In this document: positions 12,190 to 12,240 of the stretch, piece after piece | How positions within the stretch are numbered: position 1 is the first letter of the stretch | Layout: each line of letters begins with the position of its first letter | Origin: Candidatus Altimarinota bacterium | GTDB lineage: Bacteria > Patescibacteriota > Gracilibacteria > UBA4473 | Reading direction: 5' to 3' | Length of the DNA stretch: 12,240 nucleotides | Assembly (NCBI GenBank): GCA_018401175.1 | Contig: JAGYLK010000148.1 | Span: 1-12,240, forward strand | Translations under genes and position numbers: made by a program | The notes under the pieces: model-generated | What the model was told of the DNA's origin: nothing | Databases searched by the model: none | Seen by the model: only the letters and a program-made list of their open reading frames with translations

Positions 12190-12240
12190 ATATTTGAACG
12201 TGAACCTATTTCTTACATGTTTTCCCTATACAACAACATC

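Larger units (their letters stand above)
11932..12240. other. 309-bp non-coding stretch rich in palindromes
   Basis: No open frame of credible length or pattern is seen on either strand. It holds hairpin A (11966-11988), hairpin B (12022-12044), a C/G-run palindrome (12085-12118) and a minus-strand terminator (12157-12189). The terminator implies that a minus-strand gene ends at or just beyond the right edge. All three minus-strand frames entering from the right edge stop within about 35 bases (the longest reads about 10 codons), so its identity cannot be told. Confidence 0.6.

Overview
The window looks like chromosome from a small-genome, monoderm-type bacterium, most likely a member of the Candidate Phyla Radiation / Patescibacteria (the Peregrinibacteria side is a guess). 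The reasons are: a PilB/PilN/PilO/PilC plus minor-pilin set with no PilP or PilQ (outer-membrane secretin) gene beside it; very tight gene packing; few Shine-Dalgarno sites; a coding style rich in Lys, Glu and Phe; and small unassigned proteins. TGA clearly acts as a stop (six ATGA junctions), so this is not a lineage that reads UGA as glycine. No rRNA, tRNA, integrase or transposase gene was seen.

Layout. Positions 1-788 (minus strand) hold a 91-aa hypothetical protein followed by the 5' part of a secreted protein with a PKD-like beta-sandwich, cut by the left edge. A divergent spacer with a 20-bp perfect palindrome leads to an M16 zinc peptidase on the plus strand (942-2204). It meets head-on, 6 bp apart, a PIG-L/LmbE-type deacetylase on the minus strand (2211-3110). 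Upstream of that on the same strand is a complete PilB-type ATPase (3162-4808). About 200 bp upstream of pilB, after three spaced degenerate palindromic repeats, is a 200-aa minus-strand protein of unknown function (5013-5615).

A divergent promoter region at about 5616-5670 then launches the main feature, a seven-gene plus-strand operon (5671-10011): PilN-like, PilO-like, PilC, then four pilin-like proteins in GspH-GspI-GspJ-GspK order (FimU-PilV-PilW-PilX in type IV pili). Every one of the six junctions is the same 4-nt ATGA overlap, so the operon should be translated by coupling. Together with the divergent PilB this gives the extension motor, platform, alignment dimer and minor-pilin tip complex of a type IV pilus-like machine. 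The major pilin, prepilin peptidase, PilM and PilT are not in the window.

The operon ends in a 4-bp stop-codon overlap with a convergent minus-strand gene for a membrane-anchored, coiled-coil RmuC-like nuclease (10008-11255). A divergent AT-rich gene for a GNAT-like acetyltransferase (11365-11931) follows. The last 309 bases have no recognisable gene and carry three kinds of palindromic repeat plus an intrinsic terminator that folds properly only as minus-strand RNA.

The most notable pattern across the window is promoter placement. For several genes a -10-like hexamer lies only 6-10 nt before the most plausible start codon, with a -35-like hexamer 16-17 bp further up in most cases. This suggests leaderless or near-leaderless mRNAs for first genes, and start-stop coupling for downstream genes.
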